This document shows, piece after piece, positions 5,661-8,350 of a DNA stretch of 8,350 bases. The notes beneath the pieces were generated by a model, which did no database searches, was not told the origin of the DNA, and worked only from the letters and a program-made list of their open reading frames with translations. The position numbers and the translations under genes are program-made. The stretch covers positions 1 to 8,350 of the forward strand of contig MHYW01000027.1 of assembly GCA_001828545.1 (NCBI GenBank). Reading direction: 5' to 3'. Origin of the DNA: Planctomycetes bacterium RIFCSPHIGHO2_12_FULL_52_36. Its GTDB lineage: Bacteria > Planctomycetota > Brocadiia > Brocadiales > Bathyanammoxibiaceae. Position 1 is the stretch's first letter, and each line of letters starts with the position of its first letter.

Positions 5661-5700
5661 AGTAGGCAGTAAAAAAGGGTTTTCTTTCTTATTGCCTACT
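5661..5700. repeat. Long imperfect hairpin AGTAGGCA...TGCCTACT, possible terminator
   Basis: AGTAGGCA (5661-5668) pairs exactly with TGCCTACT (5693-5700). Inside it, TAAAAAAG (5670-5677) pairs with CTTTCTTA (5684-5691) with one mismatch, giving a stem of about 17 pairs around the loop GGGTTT. It lies 12 bases after the stop of the exported protein. It may end that transcript, but the stem is AT-rich in the middle and only a broken T-run follows. It differs from the GTAGGGGC family. Confidence 0.65.
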
Positions 5701-5714
5701 TCTTTACCTTCTAG

Positions 5715-5729
5715 TTCGCCTTAGACGGG
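5715..5729. repeat. Probable remnant of the TCCGCCT-n-AGGCGGA palindrome
   Basis: TTCGCCTTAGACGGG differs from TCCGCCTTAGGCGGA at three positions and keeps a short stem with one mismatch and wobble ends. Its identity as a decayed copy is an inference from the intact copies elsewhere in the window. Confidence 0.35.
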
Positions 5730-5762
5730 TCATAAATACACCCTTTTTTTCAGGAGTTTATC

Positions 5763-5771
5763 TGGTAAAAT
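5763..5771 (+). promoter_or_regulatory. Extended -10 element immediately upstream of pyrE
   Basis: TGGTAAAAT fits the extended -10 pattern TGnTATAAT with one change. Only a T-run (5744-5750) occupies the -35 region. A start about 7 bases downstream would fall near 5778, only about 3 bases before the ATG at 5781, implying a leaderless or nearly leaderless message. Confidence 0.4.
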
Positions 5772-5780
5772 TTCGGTATT

Positions 5781-6329
5781 ATGCCCAAAGCTCCTATTCA
5801 GACTTTAACGAAGGACAAAGAATCCCTTGCAAAGGAATTGGTGGCTGCTGCCTATCTTGAAGGGGATTTTGAACTCAGCTCCAAGAGGAGAAGTAAGTAT
5901 TTCTTTGACAAATACCTCTTTGAGACCGAACCAAAGCTTTTGGACTCTGTGACACAGTATCTCTCGGAAATGATACCAGCCGACACCAAGAGGCTGGCTG
6001 GGGTAGAAATAGGGGCAATACCCCTGGCAACCGCCCTATCCCTGAAGACTGGCATCCCATTCGTTATTGTAAGAAAGACCCAGAAGTCTTATGGGACGGC
6101 CCGCCTGATTGAGGGTAGACTATACCAGGGAGATACCGTTATACTAGTGGAGGATGTAGTCACTACTGGCCAACAGGCCCTGAGGGCAGTCAGAGTCCTT
6201 CAAGAGGCAGGGGCTAAGGTGGCAAAGGTTATCTGCGTAATAGACCGAGAAGAAGGGGGCAGGAAGAATATTGAGGCTAAGGGACTCAGTTTTGAGGCCC
6301 TGTTTACAAAGACAAGCCTTGGGATATGA
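5781..6329 (+). CDS. pyrE: Orotate phosphoribosyltransferase
   Basis: Transfers phosphoribose from PRPP to orotate to form orotidine 5'-phosphate, the fifth step of de novo pyrimidine synthesis; cytoplasmic homodimer. At 182 residues it is a short but normal stand-alone OPRTase. Visible motifs are FELSSKRRSKYFFD (30-43), corresponding to F.L.SG..S.YY.D, then GVEIGAIPLATALS (74-87) and the flexible-loop region RKTQKSYGT (98-106). The PRPP-binding signature is VILVEDVVTTGQQA (120-133), with the ED acidic pair and TTG loop. An in-frame stop at 5766 excludes a longer start. The nearest AGGAG (5752-5756) is 24 bases from the ATG, too far to serve, which fits the leaderless-message idea. purB begins 13 bases after the TGA stop. 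Confidence 0.95.
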   Translation: MPKAPIQTLTKDKESLAKELVAAAYLEGDFELSSKRRSKYFFDKYLFETEPKLLDSVTQYLSEMIPADTKRLAGVEIGAIPLATALSLKTGIPFVIVRKTQKSYGTARLIEGRLYQGDTVILVEDVVTTGQQALRAVRVLQEAGAKVAKVICVIDREEGGRKNIEAKGLSFEALFTKTSLGI

Positions 6330-6338
6330 AGGTAGGGA
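6329..6338 (+). promoter_or_regulatory. Ribosome-binding region deciding the TTG start of purB
   Basis: AAGGTAGGGA lies just after the pyrE stop, 4 to 9 bases before TTG at 6343. That TTG is the only start-type codon in frame between the pyrE stop and the conserved DPLVGRYASPEM block. Confidence 0.5.
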
Positions 6339-6342
6339 AAGT

Positions 6343-7782
6343 TTGGAAGAAAAAACTCTTACACACCAAGACCCCCTCGTAGGGCGTTATGCCAGCCCCG
6401 AGATGGTCCATGCCTTCTCAGAGAAGCGGAAGCACGTCCTCTGGAGGCGGCTGTGGATTGCCCTTGCAGAGGCAGAGCACGAGCTTGGCCTCCCAATGGT
6501 ATCAAAGGACCAGATAGAGGAGATGCGGCGGCACACAGAGGATATAGACTATGAGAAAATCAGGGAGATAGAGGCAAGGATAAGACACGAGGTCATGGCC
6601 CACCTCCATGCCTACGGCCTCCAGTGTCCCAAGGCCAAGCCCATCATCCACCTGGGGGCCACGAGTGCCTATATCCTTGACAATGCGGACCTGGTAATCA
6701 TCCGTGATGGGCTGGAGGTTCTCAGGCGGAGACTGGTAGGGGTGATAAACGAGCTGGCCCAGCAGGCCGGGCGGCACCGCTCCCTGGTAACCGTGGCCTT
6801 CACCCATTACCAACCTGCCAATCTCACCACGGTAGGTAAGCGTATCGGCCTCTGGCTACAGGATTTCATACTGGACCTCGGGGAACTGGAGTTCAGGCTT
6901 CAAAGTCTGAGGTTCCACGGGGCCAGGGGGGCAGTGGGCACCCAGGCCAGTTTTATGGCCCTCTTTGATGAAGAGGAGAAGGTAAAGGCCCTGGAGCTCC
7001 TGGTGGCGGAAAAGATGGGCTTCAAGGAGTCCTACTACCTGGCGGGACAGACCTATCCCAGAAAGGTAGATGCCCAGGTGCTGGCCTGCCTCTCAGGGAT
7101 TGCCCAGTCTGCCCACAAGATGACCAACGACATTAGGTTACTCCAGAACCTCAGGGAGGTGGAAGAACCATTTGAGACGGAACAGGTAGGCTCCTCCGCC
7201 ATGCCCCAGAAGCGGAACCCTATGCTTTCAGAGAGGGTAGCGGGCCTGTCCAGATACGTCATCTGCTCCAGCCTCAACCCCGCCTTCACAGCGGCCAGCC
7301 AGTGGTTTGAGAGGACCCTTGACGATTCCTCTAACCGCCGGTTGAGCCTCCCAGGGGCCTTCCTGGCCACAGAGGCCCTCCTCAACCTGGTCCACAATAT
7401 TGCCGCCGGCATGACCGTTTACCCCAAGATGATTGACCGCCACGTCAGGGAAGAACTCCCCTTCCTGGCCATGGAACGTGTCCTGATGGAGACCACTAAA
7501 GTTGGGGGCGACCGCCAGTTGCTCCACGAACGCCTGAGGGTACATGCAATGGAGGCTACCAGGGTTGTAAAGGAAGAGGGAGGGGAAAACGACCTCCTGG
7601 AGAGGATAGCCAGCGACCCTGCCTTCTCTGCCATCAAGGAGAGGCTCCCCAGCCTCCTTGAACCCAGAAATTTCATTGGCAGGGCCCCACAGCAGGTGGA
7701 GGAATTCTTGAGGGGGGTTGTGGAACCCTTACTCATGCGGTATAAAGACCTGATAGAGAAACCCATTCAGATTAGGGTATAA
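6343..7782 (+). CDS. purB: Adenylosuccinate lyase, eukaryote-like long type
   Basis: Catalyses two steps of purine synthesis: SAICAR to AICAR plus fumarate, and adenylosuccinate to AMP plus fumarate. It belongs to the fumarase/aspartase superfamily of tetramers. From TTG 6343 it is 479 residues, right for the type that begins with a DPL..RYAS.EM motif; the frame is open further upstream into pyrE, but those residues do not look like the family. Key parts are RHEVMAHLHAY (81-91, H82), GATSAYILDNADL (105-117), FTHYQPANLTTVGKR (153-167, with the expected general acid-base H155) and the signature GSSAMPQKRNPM (283-294) with the catalytic serine loop. Small departures from the usual wording are SAYILDNAD in place of SCYVGDNTD, and N160 in place of Q. 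It lies between pyrE and thiE, probably in one transcript. Confidence 0.95.
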   Translation: MEEKTLTHQDPLVGRYASPEMVHAFSEKRKHVLWRRLWIALAEAEHELGLPMVSKDQIEEMRRHTEDIDYEKIREIEARIRHEVMAHLHAYGLQCPKAKPIIHLGATSAYILDNADLVIIRDGLEVLRRRLVGVINELAQQAGRHRSLVTVAFTHYQPANLTTVGKRIGLWLQDFILDLGELEFRLQSLRFHGARGAVGTQASFMALFDEEEKVKALELLVAEKMGFKESYYLAGQTYPRKVDAQVLACLSGIAQSAHKMTNDIRLLQNLREVEEPFETEQVGSSAMPQKRNPMLSERVAGLSRYVICSSLNPAFTAASQWFERTLDDSSNRRLSLPGAFLATEALLNLVHNIAAGMTVYPKMIDRHVREELPFLAMERVLMETTKVGGDRQLLHERLRVHAMEATRVVKEEGGENDLLERIASDPAFSAIKERLPSLLEPRNFIGRAPQQVEEFLRGVVEPLLMRYKDLIEKPIQIRV

Positions 7783-7786
7783 TCCC

Positions 7787-8350
7787 GTGGACCACCTCCA
7801 AAGACTTAGACTTATTCTTATTACGGACCGAAATGTCTCTCGCCTATCCCTGGTGAAGGCAGTAGAGCAGGCCTTGGGTGATAACAGTGATGGCGACAGG
7901 GGGGTAACTGCCGTCCAGCTCAGGGAGAGGGACCTGGAGAGCAAGACCCTCTTCTCCCTGGCAATGGAACTCAGGGAGCTAACCTCTCAACATGGGGTGG
8001 CCTTGATAATCAACGACAGGGTGGATATTGCCCTGGCCGTAGGGGCTGAAGGGGTCCATATAGGGAGCCATTCCATGCCCCTGGGCACGGTGAGGAAGCT
8101 CATTGGCCCATCGGCCTCAGGCAAGCCACTCGTGGGTTTTTCCGCCCATAATATGAAAGAGGCCCTGGAGGCAGAAGAAGGAGGGGCAGACTACATCACC
8201 CTCAGTCCTATATTCCCCACCCATTCTAAAGATAAACCTATTGGTTCCAGTACCATCCTCCAGGTAAAGGAACGGGTCAGGATACCTGTAATTGCCCTTG
8301 GAGGGATAAACAAGGAGACGGCGGCCGAGGCCCTGGAAAATAAGGCGGAT
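7787..8350 (+). CDS. thiE: Thiamine-phosphate synthase (ThiE/TenI family), 3' partial
   Basis: Joins the hydroxymethylpyrimidine and thiazole phosphates to make thiamine phosphate; a TIM-barrel enzyme. The 188 codons visible run off the window end. Motifs are LRLILITDR (7-15), VQLRERD (43-49), LIINDRVDIALAVGAEGVHI (73-92), GFSAHN (117-122), ADYITLSPIFPTHSKDKP (134-151) and IPVIALGGI (166-174), in the family order. The usual GQ-x-DLP after GVHI is replaced by GSHSMP (93-98). Residues 31-38 (GDNSDGDR) are a small polar insertion compared with the usual short link to the VQLRE strand. GTG 7787 is chosen because it starts 4 bases after the purB stop and brings in the whole first strand. Thiazole tautomerase (TenI) remains an alternative, because the two share the fold. 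Confidence 0.85.
   Translation, partial: MDHLQRLRLILITDRNVSRLSLVKAVEQALGDNSDGDRGVTAVQLRERDLESKTLFSLAMELRELTSQHGVALIINDRVDIALAVGAEGVHIGSHSMPLGTVRKLIGPSASGKPLVGFSAHNMKEALEAEEGGADYITLSPIFPTHSKDKPIGSSTILQVKERVRIPVIALGGINKETAAEALENKAD

Noticed and set aside
7778..7783. Perfect TATAAT as a promoter for thiE
   Set aside because: It lies at the purB stop codon with no -35 match about 17 bases upstream, and initiation there would fall after the GTG start of thiE. Chance is more likely.

Overview
Origin. The window is mostly single-copy housekeeping genes, all on the + strand, in moderately GC-rich DNA with heavy use of AGG arginine and ATA isoleucine codons. GroEL carries phrases such as DLIPLLEKV and a histidine-containing tail in place of the GGM tail, and the adenylosuccinate lyase is the longer, eukaryote-like type. 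Together these suggest an uncultured environmental bacterium, possibly a Planctomycetota/Brocadiales-type lineage. That placement is a weak inference from protein flavour, not a phylogeny.

Layout. (1) 2-1099: 3' part of an HEFQH zinc metallopeptidase whose start lies outside the window. (2) 1100-1323: non-coding DNA with palindromic repeats and a candidate promoter. (3) 1324-4012: a receiver-only response regulator, then groES and groEL. The chaperonin genes are separated by an unusually long 99-base spacer holding two palindromes. (4) 4127-5119: a multi-membrane MBOAT/wax-synthase/DGAT1-like acyltransferase. (5) 5247-5648: a small exported protein with a ferredoxin-like (DUF3303/GYD-type) domain. 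(6) 5781-8350: a tight biosynthetic run of pyrE (pyrimidines), purB (purines, TTG start) and thiE (thiamine, cut by the window end), with gaps of 13 and 4 bases, probably one operon. Its first gene has an extended -10 so close to the ATG that the message may be leaderless.

How it fits together. The chaperonin pair and the pyrE-purB-thiE run are the clear functional units. The peptidase, acyltransferase and exported protein look like unrelated neighbours. No transposase, integrase, CRISPR array, tRNA or rRNA was seen, and no CIRCE-type operator lies upstream of groES.

Most unusual signal. About ten short palindromes are scattered through these 8 kb, both between and inside genes. Several share the ends GTAGGGGC...GCCCCTAC with different centres; others are of a TCCGCCT-n-AGGCGGA type; two more are a C/G-run hairpin and an AGTAGGCA...TGCCTACT hairpin. 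Two 29-base copies are identical apart from the centre base and bracket the response regulator-groES-groEL block. Palindromes are translated in frame inside the peptidase and the acyltransferase, and make up part of the C-termini of the response regulator and GroEL. This resembles protein-tolerated palindromic elements (compare the Rickettsia palindromic elements) and is the best lead here. I see no evidence for a new multi-gene system.
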